Origin: an uncultured Bacteroidales bacterium
GTDB lineage: Bacteria; Bacteroidota; Bacteroidia; Bacteroidales; UBA932
Length of the DNA: 64,000 bases
Reading direction: 5' to 3'
Assembly (NCBI GenBank): GCA_944322715.1
Contig: CALUPT010000006.1
Location: 62,001 to 126,000, forward strand
Part shown: piece after piece, positions 7,805 to 17,765 of the stretch
Layout of the letters: the number at the start of each line of letters is the position of its first letter
How positions within the stretch are numbered: position 1 is the first letter of the stretch
Made by a program: the position numbers and the translations under genes
Notes under the pieces: model-generated
What the model saw: only the letters and a program-made list of their open reading frames with translations
Told to the model about the DNA's origin: nothing
Database searches by the model: none

Positions 7805-9175
7805 ATGAAGATCAAGTATCGCGAGACTGCGCTGGCCGCACTGGCCGCAGGTGCAGTGCTGCTTGCCGGCTGTCAGGAGGAGGCCTCTGTCGCTGACCGC
7901 GACAGCCTGACTTTCGATGTCAGGATAGAGACGGTGGGCGCGAATGATGTCACGGCTCTTGTCAGCCACAACGGGAGTGAGGATGTCACCTATTATGCTT
8001 TCTGCTACAGGGATTTCACCCAGGGTGAGCCGATGGCTATCGAGAATGCCGTGGCCGCGTTGAAGGAATCGGGTGCGGCTCCTTCCGAAGTGCTGACATC
8101 CGGCTCTTCCGCTTCTGTGAAATGCACGGGACTGCAGTCTGCCTCTATGTACAGGCTTGTGGTCTGCGGACTGGATGAGGATTATAATGTGTACGGTACT
8201 CCGGCATCTGTATATTTCAATACGGTAGAGGGTACAGTGATCTACGAGCCGAATCCTGACTGGATTGTCACATATCAGGGCAAGCAGGCCGCTTCAGACA
8301 ATTCTGGATACGGAGATGTCATTCAGGTGACTTCCTACGGGAACGAAGAGGGCTATTTTGCTGCTGTTGTACCGGCAGCCGACTATCAGGCCAAGGGCAT
8401 AGCTGCCTGTGCCGAAGAGGTCATTGCCGAGCGTGAGGCCTATTTTGCGGAGCAGGAGGAAGCCGGCTGGATTGTGGACCGTTCGGAATATGTATATTAT
8501 ACGACTGCCGCCTATATCCTCGAGACAGGGGATGAGGGTGAGTATGTGGGTCTTGCCATAGGCGTCGATGAGAATTTCAAGGCTACCGGCCTGTATGCGG
8601 CATCGGAACCGTTCACTCCGGAAGAGGTGAAATACAGCGAGGGGTATGGAAGATGGCTCGGTGACTGGATAATTTCCGGCACATACGAGGATGGCGAAGG
8701 CGTGGACCAGTCGATTTCGTATGACATCACGATCAGCTATCTCGTACCTGACAAGGCCTATATCATCTATGGATATCAGAATGGCCTGAATGGAGTGGAG
8801 CTCCCTGGTGTACAGGCTTCATTCGATCCGACGAGCGGAAATATGGTGTTCACTTCATCATACGCGGGTGACCGGTATGTAGACGGTGTCTCATACTCCC
8901 TGTATTTCTATGCTACGAAGACATCTGGTAACAGCCTCACTTATATGACTGGAGACTATACGATAGCCACGGCTGTGCTGAATGGTACCAATTCGGCTAC
9001 GGTCACTGCCAACAAAGGTCTTGCCCAGGAAGGCGGAGAACCGTTCGAGACTACGGAGATGCAGTATATCGGATTCATCAACAACCTGACTTCCAATGTG
9101 ACAGCATTCACCCAGGTGCCTCAGTTCCCGTTCACGATGACAAGGAGGGCATCATCAACATCAGTAACAGAATAA
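7805..9175 (+). CDS. Lipoprotein of unknown function, paralogue of the one at 21288
   Basis: I chose ATG at 7805 because it starts a clean lipoprotein signal (MKIKYRETALAALAAGAVLLAGC), giving 456 residues. An upstream in-frame ATG at 7781 would overlap the Omp28 gene. The N-terminal 100 residues form a fibronectin III-like unit. The middle and C-terminal parts match the lipoprotein at 21288 in order and spacing: a shared segment runs from a GVD....GTGLY..SEPFTP motif to a WLG.W motif, and both proteins end near VP.FP..MT. The pair brackets the protease and SusCD genes. No catalytic motif is visible, and a substrate-binding role is inferred. Confidence 0.8.
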   Translation: MKIKYRETALAALAAGAVLLAGCQEEASVADRDSLTFDVRIETVGANDVTALVSHNGSEDVTYYAFCYRDFTQGEPMAIENAVAALKESGAAPSEVLTSGSSASVKCTGLQSASMYRLVVCGLDEDYNVYGTPASVYFNTVEGTVIYEPNPDWIVTYQGKQAASDNSGYGDVIQVTSYGNEEGYFAAVVPAADYQAKGIAACAEEVIAEREAYFAEQEEAGWIVDRSEYVYYTTAAYILETGDEGEYVGLAIGVDENFKATGLYAASEPFTPEEVKYSEGYGRWLGDWIISGTYEDGEGVDQSISYDITISYLVPDKAYIIYGYQNGLNGVELPGVQASFDPTSGNMVFTSSYAGDRYVDGVSYSLYFYATKTSGNSLTYMTGDYTIATAVLNGTNSATVTANKGLAQEGGEPFETTEMQYIGFINNLTSNVTAFTQVPQFPFTMTRRASSTSVTE

Positions 9176-9186
9176 TTTGAACAGAT

Positions 9187-11862
9187 ATGATGAAAACATA
9201 TAGGATCATATTGCCTGTCGCCCTCGCATCGGTGCTCTGGGCGTGCAGCGTGGATGAGCAGATGCAGCCACAGACAGACGCCCCTGCAGGTCCGTCTGTC
9301 TCTGACGAGGGGACAGTGCCGGGGATTATGACGGTCAAGGTATCCGATGACCTCGCCGACAGACTTCTGGAATATGCCGATGAGCAGGGAGAATTGAATG
9401 CCGATGGTGTGGCTCTGCTCAATATCTCCGGTATCAATGTGACCGGGGCAAGGACATCTTTCCATATCGGAGGGAAGTTCGAGAAACGCCAGAGGGCTGC
9501 GGGACTGCACAGATGGTTCAGGATAAGTTATGATGAAAGTGTCCCTGTATCCAAGGCTGCCGGCAATGCTGCCGCAGCTCCGGGGATAGAGTTTGCCGAG
9601 CCGGTGATGAAAATCAAGAAGATGTCAGTAGAGATGAACGATGTGGGATATGAACGGCAGTGGCATTATCATAATACCGGACAGTATGGGTTCACTCCTG
9701 GCATTGACATCAAACTGCAGGAAGCATGGGATACTTACGGAGTTTTCGGCAGCAGCGATGTAATTGTCGCGGTCGCTGACCAGGGTGTAGAATACAGCCA
9801 TGAGGATCTCAACGGCAACATGTGGGTGAATGAAGCGGAATTGAATGGAGAGCCCGGTGTCGATAATGATGGAAACGGCTATGTAGATGATGTGTACGGA
9901 TACAATTTCGTCAGGAACAACAGTACTATACATCCCGAAGCACATGGTACCCATGTGGCCGGTACGATAGCCGCAGTCAACAATAACAGTATAGGTGTCT
10001 GTGGAGTGGCAGGCGGAAAATATCCCGAGAAAGGGGTGAAGTTGATGGCCCTTCAGCTTCTGGAGGAAGGAGAACAGTACGGAGGCGATACATATCTTGC
10101 ATTTCAGTATGCTGCCGATAACGGAGCATGCATAATCAACAACAGCTGGGGATACCAGTCATCCGATGCGACTCTGACAGAAGTGGACAAGACGGCAATC
10201 GATTATTTTGTCGAGAATGCCGGAATGGATGAAAACGGCAATCAGGTCGGTCCTATGAAAGGCGGTCTTGTTGTCTTTGCTGCCGGCAACTTCGCCTCCG
10301 AGACCGGTTATCCGGCCCAGTATGATAAGACACTTGCCGTTGCGGCTGTCGGTCCGACAGGCAAATATACCTACTATACCAACTATGGCGACTGGGTTGA
10401 CATCTGTGCTCCGGGTGGGGATGAGTTCATTAATGGAGATTACGGACAAGTGCTCAGCCTTGCCCTGTCCGATCAATATGGATATAACAGAGGTACTTCT
10501 ATGGCGTGTCCTCACGTTACAGGTGTCGCCGCCCTTGTCCTGTCCACCAAGACTCCGGAGGACGGCTTCACTGCGGACAACCTTTTCAAGCTGCTTGTCA
10601 ATACGGCCGATCCATCAATTTATGAATATAACATGAACCGCTCCGGCATGCTCGGAAGCGGAATGCTCGATGCTGTGGCCGCCCTCGGGGCTGCAATGGA
10701 GACACCGGCTGCTTTCCCTGTGACTGGATTCGATGCGGAGAGCGAGGGAAATACCATCACCCTCACCGTGGAGGTGCCTGAAAATGCAAGCTATTTCTAT
10801 GTCTATTATGACAACAGGGAGTTCACGGCAGACGATCTCGGAGACGCTGACAAGCTCGAGTTCAGGATAGAGGATCTTGACCAGGCCTCTGACGGGCGCC
10901 GGACGATGACCATAGATGGTCTCAAATTCAATACGCCCTATTGGTGTACTGTCGTTTCTGCCAATATCATCGGAGAGGAATCTGCTGTCCCTGATCCGGT
11001 CACTATCACTACAAAGGCCAACAGGGCTCCGGTGATTACCCCTGACCAGACAGGTGATATCGTGCTGAAAGCAAGCGGCACTGTCGTCAGGACATTTACA
11101 ATCACTGAGCCTGATGGCCAGCCTCTGACGAGAGAGTTCGACGGGGTGCGCGATGACATTGTCGAGCTCGTGTCCCTTTCCGAGAGATCGGTGCAGCTGA
11201 CCATCAATGCAGTGTATTCCGATCCGGGAGAGTATGAATGTTCCATCACTGCCCGTGACAACACGGGAGAGGAGACAGGAGTGACGACACTCAAGATACC
11301 TTATACCATTCTTCCGAACAACGGACCTGAGTTCGTTCAGGGCAAGGAGATAGCTCTCGAAAGCGTAGGGTCGACATACGTGTTCAATCCGTACGACTGC
11401 TTCTATGACAAGGACAATGACAGGTTCACGTTCACCTATACCATGACAGATGACAGCATCGTGTCATATACCGAGCAGGAGAACGGCCTTGTCGAGTTCA
11501 CGGCCCTCAAGCCGGGAAGTGTGAGGATAGCCATTACCGCGACCGACCCTAAGGGCGAGGGTGCGGCAGGCGGCATCACTGTCTCTGTCATCGGGTCCGG
11601 TCCAGTTGCTGACGGCGAGGTCGGGATGGACATATATCCTAACCCTGCAAGAGATTTCGTGAAGGTGAGGACAGCTGCATCCGGTGTCTATGATGTGATT
11701 GTGAACACGGCTTCCGGAAGTACGGTCTATTCGGCTTCCGCCGCCATCTCTCTGGACCAGCCTCATGAAGTCGATCTTTCTGGCATCGCTCCGGGCACAT
11801 ACAGCCTGGTTCTCCGCAAAGATGGCAAGGATGTGGCTTCCGGCACTTTTGTAAGAATATAG
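9187..11862 (+). CDS. Subtilisin-family (S8) protease with a T9SS C-terminal sorting domain
   Basis: The 891-residue protein carries a signal with a lipobox-like end (VALASVLWACSVDEQ), a propeptide of about 130 residues, and an S8 catalytic domain from about 160 to 510. The triad is Asp198 (VAVADQG), His253 (HGTHVAGT) and Ser438 (GTSMACPH), with the oxyanion Asn368. An insertion NGEPGVDNDGNGYVDD looks calcium-binding. Two Ig or cadherin-like domains follow. The last 80 residues are a type A T9SS sorting domain (DIYPNPARDFVKV, then VDLSGIAPGTYSLVL and a final basic strand). T9SS substrates cross the outer membrane and are attached to the surface or released. The PorV-like gene starts 12 nt downstream. 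Having both a lipobox and a T9SS domain is unusual. Confidence 0.93.
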   Translation: MMKTYRIILPVALASVLWACSVDEQMQPQTDAPAGPSVSDEGTVPGIMTVKVSDDLADRLLEYADEQGELNADGVALLNISGINVTGARTSFHIGGKFEKRQRAAGLHRWFRISYDESVPVSKAAGNAAAAPGIEFAEPVMKIKKMSVEMNDVGYERQWHYHNTGQYGFTPGIDIKLQEAWDTYGVFGSSDVIVAVADQGVEYSHEDLNGNMWVNEAELNGEPGVDNDGNGYVDDVYGYNFVRNNSTIHPEAHGTHVAGTIAAVNNNSIGVCGVAGGKYPEKGVKLMALQLLEEGEQYGGDTYLAFQYAADNGACIINNSWGYQSSDATLTEVDKTAIDYFVENAGMDENGNQVGPMKGGLVVFAAGNFASETGYPAQYDKTLAVAAVGPTGKYTYYTNYGDWVDICAPGGDEFINGDYGQVLSLALSDQYGYNRGTSMACPHVTGVAALVLSTKTPEDGFTADNLFKLLVNTADPSIYEYNMNRSGMLGSGMLDAVAALGAAMETPAAFPVTGFDAESEGNTITLTVEVPENASYFYVYYDNREFTADDLGDADKLEFRIEDLDQASDGRRTMTIDGLKFNTPYWCTVVSANIIGEESAVPDPVTITTKANRAPVITPDQTGDIVLKASGTVVRTFTITEPDGQPLTREFDGVRDDIVELVSLSERSVQLTINAVYSDPGEYECSITARDNTGEETGVTTLKIPYTILPNNGPEFVQGKEIALESVGSTYVFNPYDCFYDKDNDRFTFTYTMTDDSIVSYTEQENGLVEFTALKPGSVRIAITATDPKGEGAAGGITVSVIGSGPVADGEVGMDIYPNPARDFVKVRTAASGVYDVIVNTASGSTVYSASAAISLDQPHEVDLSGIAPGTYSLVLRKDGKDVASGTFVRI

Positions 11863-11874
11863 AACAGTTGAAAA

Positions 11875-12816
11875 ATGAAAACTACAGGAAAGAACATATT
11901 TTTGACGATGGTGCTGATTGCCGGATCCGCTGTGTCCGCAGCGGCACAGGAGAGTGCAGCCATGTCGTTTATTGACAATTCTCTGACTCCGAGGATGGCA
12001 GCTATGGGCGGTATCGCGGCAGGACTCAGGTCCGATGCATACGCCCAGTTCGGGAACATAGCGGCTGTCCCGTTCTCTGAGAAGACGCTTGCTGCGGGAG
12101 TCACCTACGATGGTCTGCAGCCATCTGCAGCAGGCATCAATACCGGGGTGCTCGGGGCAACCTATAGGATAGGCCGTTTCGGTGTGACTCTCGGAGCTTC
12201 TATGGCTTTCAACCAGCCATACGAGGGCGTGGATGAGAACGGCAATGCACTCGGGAAGTTCACTCCCGTGGACTGGAATCTCGGTGCGGGAGTATCCTAT
12301 CTCATTACTGATGCATTCTCGGCCGGAGTAGGCCTGAACTATGCGACCAGTATCACATCCCCGTATTACAGGAATCTCAATACCTTCTATGCAAGCGTAC
12401 AGTTGATGTACAGGTTGAAGGAGTTCAGCTTCTCCCTCTCTGGAAACAATCTGGGAGTGCCTGTGTCTTCTCTGTCCGGCGAGCGGTTCAATCTTCCGAT
12501 GAACGCGGAACTGGCTGTGTCATACAGCAATGTATGGGGAAAGCACGGGCTTGAGGCTGCAGTGGATGGCAAGGCGTATTTCGGCGGTCCGTCCGCGCTG
12601 GGCTGTGCAGTAGGTGCTGAGTATGAGTATGATTCCTTGCTGGCCGTACGGGCTGGATACCATTACGGTTCGACCCGGAACGGTCTTCCGTCTTTCGCAT
12701 CCGTGGGACTCGGGGCACATTTCTTCGGCGTGAATGTGGATGTCGCCTACCTGATAGCATGCGGGAATTCTCCATTGAGGAATACGTTCTCGGTCGGAGT
12801 GGGCTATTCTTTCTGA
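11875..12816 (+). CDS. PorV/PorQ-like outer-membrane barrel
   Basis: This 313-residue protein has a cleavable signal (VLIAGSAVSAAAQ). Its barrel sequence opens with MSFIDNSLTPRMAAMGGIAAGLRSDAYAQFGNIAAVPF, the same 'R.AamGg...a...da.a.f.NpA' opening seen in PorV/PorQ proteins, which belong to the FadL-like barrels. It ends in a terminal Phe (VGVGYSF). PorV is known to carry T9SS substrates from the translocon to the attachment complex. Here the gene sits 12 nt after a protease with a T9SS sorting domain, so it may be a dedicated carrier or anchor for it (inference). The chromosomal PorV is presumably elsewhere, and this could be a paralogue. Confidence 0.78.
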   Translation: MKTTGKNIFLTMVLIAGSAVSAAAQESAAMSFIDNSLTPRMAAMGGIAAGLRSDAYAQFGNIAAVPFSEKTLAAGVTYDGLQPSAAGINTGVLGATYRIGRFGVTLGASMAFNQPYEGVDENGNALGKFTPVDWNLGAGVSYLITDAFSAGVGLNYATSITSPYYRNLNTFYASVQLMYRLKEFSFSLSGNNLGVPVSSLSGERFNLPMNAELAVSYSNVWGKHGLEAAVDGKAYFGGPSALGCAVGAEYEYDSLLAVRAGYHYGSTRNGLPSFASVGLGAHFFGVNVDVAYLIACGNSPLRNTFSVGVGYSF

Positions 12817-12874
12817 TGCGGGCCTGTGAAGGTCGTTGTGTTTAATTTTTGAAAGCGTATTGCTTCTTGACAGA

Positions 12875-15800
12875 ATGAAGATACATAAGATTTTTTTGAC
12901 ATTGTCAGCCGTCCTGGCTTCTGTGCTGGCATACGGCCAGGATATAATGACAGTGACTGGGACAGTTACGGACTCATCCAACGGTCTTCCCGTGCCGTTC
13001 GCTTCCATTCAGCTGAAAGGCACGATGACCGGTGCAAATACAGATGGGGATGGAAAATATTCGATGGATATCCCCTCGGATGGAGTCCTGATATTTTCGT
13101 CCATAGGATACAAGACAGTTGAAGTTCCCTTGACGGGTGCGGCAGTCCTCGATGTAGTGCTGCATCCGGATACTGAGATGCTGGAAGAGACAATTGTTGT
13201 GGCATACGGTACCGCCACAAGGTCGTCTTTTACGGGTTCTGCGGCTTCAGTGGATTCTGAAAAACTTGCGGAGAGGGCGGTGGCCAATGTTACCGGAGCC
13301 CTTTCGGGTCAGATGTCCGGAGTGCAGGTCGTGCAGTCGAGCGGCCGTCCTGGTTCCGGAGCCACTATCCGTATCCGTGGAATGGGGTCCATGTCGGCAT
13401 CCAATGACCCTCTCTATATACTTGATGGTGTGCCGTATGATGGTGCCATCGAGAACATCAACCCTGCGGACATCGAGTCTATGACTGTCCTGAAGGATGC
13501 GGCGGCCAATGCCATCTACGGTGCGAGGGGAGCCAACGGAGTTGTCCTTATTACCACAAAGAAAGGCAAGACCGGAGAAGCAAGGGTGACCCTTGATGCC
13601 AAGTGGGGCTCCAACCGCAGGATGGTCCCGAATTATGATGTGATTGACAGTCCGGGACAATATTATGAGTTGATGTACAGGTCTCTGTACAACTCCCAGA
13701 TCTATGCTGGCGCAACTTCTTCAGAGGCATACAGGTATGCCGACAACACCCTGCTCAACACCTCCAACGGAGGTCTGGGCTATCAGGTGTTCACTGTCCC
13801 TGCAGGGGAGAAGCTCATAGGTACCAACTTCAGGCTCAACCCTAACGCGACCCTCGGATACAGCGATGGGGAATATTACTATATCCCGGACAACTGGTAT
13901 GACGAGATTTTCGGCAAAGGCAACCTCCGTCAGGAGTACAACGCGACCGTGTCCGGCAGTACCGAGAAGCTGAACTACTATGCCAGTTTCGGGTATCTGG
14001 ATGATGACGGAATCATCAGCAATTCCGGATTCACCCGTTACAGCGGGCGCGGAAAGGTGGATTACCAGGCCAAGAAATGGTTCCGCGTCGGGACTAATAT
14101 GAGCTATAGCCAGGCTACATATTACGGAGATGCAGATGAGTCGTCCAATTCTTCGCTGAACCTGTTCTATGCGGCCAATATGGTGGCTCCTATCTATCCT
14201 ATGTATGTCAGGGATATGTACGGCAACATTATGTACGAGTCGGCAACAGGTACACGGCTGTATGACAACGGTGCCAACTCCACCAATGCGCAGAGGCCGT
14301 TCATGGGCAACTCCCGCGCCGGTGCGGTGATCGAGAATGACCGTTCCACTGATATCAACACCACATTCAACGGCCAGTGGTATGCGCATATCACTCCGAT
14401 AGAGGGGCTTACCTTCAGCGTCAACTACTCCCTCACGGAGTCCAATGACAGGGTGAACTATCTGTCGAGCCGCTGGGGAAGCAGCAACGAGGAGTTCGAC
14501 GGGTCGGCATCTGTCACGCATCAGAGGGTGTCCGGCATCAACTGCCAGTATCTGGCCACATACAAGACTACCATCAAGAACCACAGTATCGAGGCTCTGG
14601 TGGGATATGAGCAGTACAGGCTCAAGATACAGATGATGAACGGATCGAACGACCATCTCTACAATCCGTTCATCGGGGAACTGGGCAATGCCGGCGGAGT
14701 GACAAACAGGAATGTCTCCTCATATACCAACAACTATATGACGGAGGGTATCCTCTCCCGTGTTCAGTACAGCTATGGCGACAGGTATTTCCTGAGCGCA
14801 TCTTACAGGAGGGACGGTTCATCACGGTTCGCTCCCGGACACCGCTGGGGAGACTTCGGCAGCATTGGTGGGGCGTGGCTCCTTTCCGATGAGAACTTTA
14901 TGGCAGGTACGAGGGACTGGCTGGACATGCTCAAGTTCAAGGCGAGCTGGGGTGTGCAGGGTAACGACAACCTGCTGTATTCAAGCGGGGCTTCCAACTA
15001 CCAGCCGTACACCGACCAGTACACTGTGACTTATTCCGAGACGACCGGGGAATATGCCAAGACGATGTATTACAAGGGTAACGAGGACATCACGTGGGAG
15101 ACTTCGTATGCTTTCAATACCGGGTTCGATTTCTCGTTCTTCGGGGACAGGCTCGGCGGTACCGTAGAATATTTCAACCGCAAGACAGTTGACCTGCTTT
15201 ACAACAAGCAGGTCCCGAGTTCTTCCGGCATCACCGCAGGCTCCATCCCTACCAATGTGGGAAGCATACTGAACCACGGAGTAGAGCTTGAACTGTACGG
15301 AACACTCATTTCTACGAGCCATCTCGACTGGACAGTCAACTTCAACCTCACCCATGTCACGAACAGGATACTCGACCTTGACGATGATGTGAAGGATACA
15401 GGCATAAGAAGCTCATCCTCTATCCTCAAGATAGGAGGTTCCATGTACCAGGCATATTACAGGAAGTATGCAGGCATCGATCCGGACACCGGGCAGGCAC
15501 TCTATTATATGGATCCTGACAATGATGACTGGAGCACTACCACCGACTATAACCTTGCCGCTCTTGCTGACTGCGGAGACACTATGGCAAAGGTCTATGG
15601 AGGATTCGGGACGACCCTCAATTTCTACGGTTTCGATTTTTCCGCCCAGTTCTCTTACCAGCTCGGTGGCCGTCTGTATGATGGCACATACCAGCAGCTG
15701 ATGCATTCGGGCTGTTCACAGATGGCCGGTACCAACTGGCACAAGGATATTCTGAATTCATGGTCCCCGGCAAATCCGGACACGGATATTCCGCGTCTCG

Positions 15801-16093
15801 ATGCCTCCGACAACACGTACGAGAGCGACAGCGACAGATTCCTGACGAGTTCGGACTATCTGAGCATCAACAATATCACCCTTGGCTATACCTTCCCTGA
15901 GAAATGGGTGCAGAAACTGCACATAGCAAGCCTCAGGGTATATGCGACAGGAGACAATCTGTGGGTATTCTCTGCCCGCAAGGGCCTTGATCCGAGGATG
16001 AGTTTCGGTGCTACGGGAGGTTCGAACAGCAACGGCAACTTTACCTATTCTGCAATGCGGAGCATATCCGGAGGTCTGACAATCACTTTTTAA
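12875..16093 (+). CDS. SusC/RagA-type TonB-dependent outer-membrane transporter
   Basis: I place the start at ATG 12875 (MKIHKIFLTLSAVLASVLAYGQ), which gives a normal signal peptide and 1072 residues; the frame is open further upstream without a better start. Residues about 25-110 are the carboxypeptidase-like regulatory domain (VTGTVTDSSNGLPVPFASIQ). Next comes the plug with the SusC signature (IRIRGMGSM...DPLYILDGVPYDG, then VLKDAAANAIYGARGANGVVLITTKKG) and a beta-barrel ending in LTITF. SusC-like proteins import oligomers under a SusD lid. This one lies between two subtilisins and encodes no glycosidase neighbour, so a peptide substrate is likely, as for RagAB (inference). The SusD gene follows after 3 nt. 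Confidence 0.95.
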   Translation: MKIHKIFLTLSAVLASVLAYGQDIMTVTGTVTDSSNGLPVPFASIQLKGTMTGANTDGDGKYSMDIPSDGVLIFSSIGYKTVEVPLTGAAVLDVVLHPDTEMLEETIVVAYGTATRSSFTGSAASVDSEKLAERAVANVTGALSGQMSGVQVVQSSGRPGSGATIRIRGMGSMSASNDPLYILDGVPYDGAIENINPADIESMTVLKDAAANAIYGARGANGVVLITTKKGKTGEARVTLDAKWGSNRRMVPNYDVIDSPGQYYELMYRSLYNSQIYAGATSSEAYRYADNTLLNTSNGGLGYQVFTVPAGEKLIGTNFRLNPNATLGYSDGEYYYIPDNWYDEIFGKGNLRQEYNATVSGSTEKLNYYASFGYLDDDGIISNSGFTRYSGRGKVDYQAKKWFRVGTNMSYSQATYYGDADESSNSSLNLFYAANMVAPIYPMYVRDMYGNIMYESATGTRLYDNGANSTNAQRPFMGNSRAGAVIENDRSTDINTTFNGQWYAHITPIEGLTFSVNYSLTESNDRVNYLSSRWGSSNEEFDGSASVTHQRVSGINCQYLATYKTTIKNHSIEALVGYEQYRLKIQMMNGSNDHLYNPFIGELGNAGGVTNRNVSSYTNNYMTEGILSRVQYSYGDRYFLSASYRRDGSSRFAPGHRWGDFGSIGGAWLLSDENFMAGTRDWLDMLKFKASWGVQGNDNLLYSSGASNYQPYTDQYTVTYSETTGEYAKTMYYKGNEDITWETSYAFNTGFDFSFFGDRLGGTVEYFNRKTVDLLYNKQVPSSSGITAGSIPTNVGSILNHGVELELYGTLISTSHLDWTVNFNLTHVTNRILDLDDDVKDTGIRSSSSILKIGGSMYQAYYRKYAGIDPDTGQALYYMDPDNDDWSTTTDYNLAALADCGDTMAKVYGGFGTTLNFYGFDFSAQFSYQLGGRLYDGTYQQLMHSGCSQMAGTNWHKDILNSWSPANPDTDIPRLDASDNTYESDSDRFLTSSDYLSINNITLGYTFPEKWVQKLHIASLRVYATGDNLWVFSARKGLDPRMSFGATGGSNSNGNFTYSAMRSISGGLTITF

Positions 16094-16096
16094 AGA

Positions 16097-17746
16097 ATGG
16101 AGAAAATGAAAATACACAAGATATCTCTGTTGGCGGCCGTTCTGGCGACAGTGTCGTGTTCCAAAATGGATGAAATGGATCCGGAGGGCTTCGCCATCAC
16201 TTCAGAGCAGGTGACCGAGGCGGTGTCTTCCATCCCTGACAGGTCCGATGCCGACCTCGCGGGAGTATATTCTTTCACGGCAAGGGCGATGAGCACATAC
16301 AACAACGGTACAATCCACAATGATTTCGGATATCCGGCCGTATGTATGTTCCAGGACTGCAACGGTCCTGATATGGTGTGTGACAACAGCAACTACAACT
16401 GGTTCACGAGCAGCTACGACTATACCGACAGGAACGACAACTATATCGTATGCTATATCCGCTATTCGTTTTTCTACAACCAGATAGCCCTGTGCAACGC
16501 CGTTCTGGAAGGATTCGAGGGAGTGGATATGGACACCGCCTCTACCGAGCAGCGTCATTCCGTTGGACAGGCTCTGGCGGTCAGGGCATTTGACTATCTC
16601 GGCCTGGCGCCGTACTATGCCTTCAGGTATCAGGACAGCAGAGATGCGGAATGTGTCCCTATACTGGATATCAACACCAATTATATGGAGAATCCGAGGG
16701 CTACTGTGGAGGCTATATATGACATTATAATAGGGGATCTCACCAAAGCGATAGACTATCTCGCGGATTACAGCCGTCCGGACAAGACAAGGATGGACCG
16801 GAATGTGGCATACGGACTCAGGGCGAGAGCCTATCTCAATATGGGAATGTTCAAGGAGGCGGCAGAAGACGCACAGAGGGCACTCGAGGGCTATACTCCA
16901 TATACCATAGATGAGGTGAGCACACCTGCTTTCTGCGACATCAACGACCACAGCTGGATCTGGGGCTCCCTGATAGAGTCGGATGATGCCGCCGGCTTTG
17001 CAAGCTGGCCATCGCATCTTTGCTCTTTCACAGGCTCAGGCTATACGGCAATATCCGGTATGTACAAGCGTATCAGCTCTATGCTCTATGACCTGATCCC
17101 GTCTACGGATGTCCGCAAGGGCTGGTGGGTGAACGAGTCGCTCGACTCCCCTCTGCTGTCCACGATAGAGTGGAACGGAAGGAGAGGCAGGGCGATATCC
17201 ACTATGACCATCCCTAATGTCAAGGTGGCGTTCAAGGAGTACACTACCGTGAAGTTCGGGCAGAAACAGGGTATAGGCAGTACCGACAACGCGAGCGACT
17301 GGTGCATAATGAGGGCCGAGGAGATGATACTCATCCGTGCCGAGGGCTTGGCAATGAGCGGACAGGAGAGCACTGCGAAACAGGTGCTTGAAGATTTCAT
17401 CAGGACATACCGTGACCCTTCATATACATGTGAGGCCGCTTCTGCAGAGGACCTGCAGGACGAGATATGGAAGCAGCGTCGCATCGAACTGTGGGGAGAG
17501 GGTTTCTCAATGTCCGATATAATGAGGCTTGCCAAGCCTGTGGTCAGGACGCACGGAAGCTCGACTATGACCAACTGGCCAGCAGCCTTCGCTTTCAACA
17601 TCGCTCCTGATGACCCGTATCTCCTGCTGCGTTTCCCTCAGAGGGAGACCAATTCAAACAAGGCCATTCCTGCATCGTCCAACAAGGCAGGCACACCTCC
17701 GGTATCTGGAGACGGCTCTGACCTCAGGGATGGAGTCACAGACTGA
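16097..17746 (+). CDS. SusD/RagB-family substrate-binding lipoprotein
   Basis: The 549-residue lipoprotein (LLAAVLATVSCSKMDEMD) has the helical TPR-type fold of SusD. Its features include the conserved RAFDYLGLAPYYAFRY segment, RARAYLNMGMFKEAAEDAQRAL, and the C-terminal region ILIRAEGLAMSG...WKQRRIELWGEGFSMSDIMRLAKPV, which is the family's QRR.EL..EG..~.D..R motif. It pairs with the SusC protein encoded 3 nt upstream and forms the lid that binds substrate outside the outer membrane. ATG at 16106 is an equally good start. Its specificity cannot be read from sequence, but the protease-rich context suggests peptides. Confidence 0.95.
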   Translation: MEKMKIHKISLLAAVLATVSCSKMDEMDPEGFAITSEQVTEAVSSIPDRSDADLAGVYSFTARAMSTYNNGTIHNDFGYPAVCMFQDCNGPDMVCDNSNYNWFTSSYDYTDRNDNYIVCYIRYSFFYNQIALCNAVLEGFEGVDMDTASTEQRHSVGQALAVRAFDYLGLAPYYAFRYQDSRDAECVPILDINTNYMENPRATVEAIYDIIIGDLTKAIDYLADYSRPDKTRMDRNVAYGLRARAYLNMGMFKEAAEDAQRALEGYTPYTIDEVSTPAFCDINDHSWIWGSLIESDDAAGFASWPSHLCSFTGSGYTAISGMYKRISSMLYDLIPSTDVRKGWWVNESLDSPLLSTIEWNGRRGRAISTMTIPNVKVAFKEYTTVKFGQKQGIGSTDNASDWCIMRAEEMILIRAEGLAMSGQESTAKQVLEDFIRTYRDPSYTCEAASAEDLQDEIWKQRRIELWGEGFSMSDIMRLAKPVVRTHGSSTMTNWPAAFAFNIAPDDPYLLLRFPQRETNSNKAIPASSNKAGTPPVSGDGSDLRDGVTD

Positions 17747-17765
17747 CATAAACTGAAGACAGACA

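Noticed and set aside
13721..14656. 311-residue frame antisense to the first SusC gene.
   Set aside because: It is a shadow of SusC codon bias, with no plausible promoter or motif.
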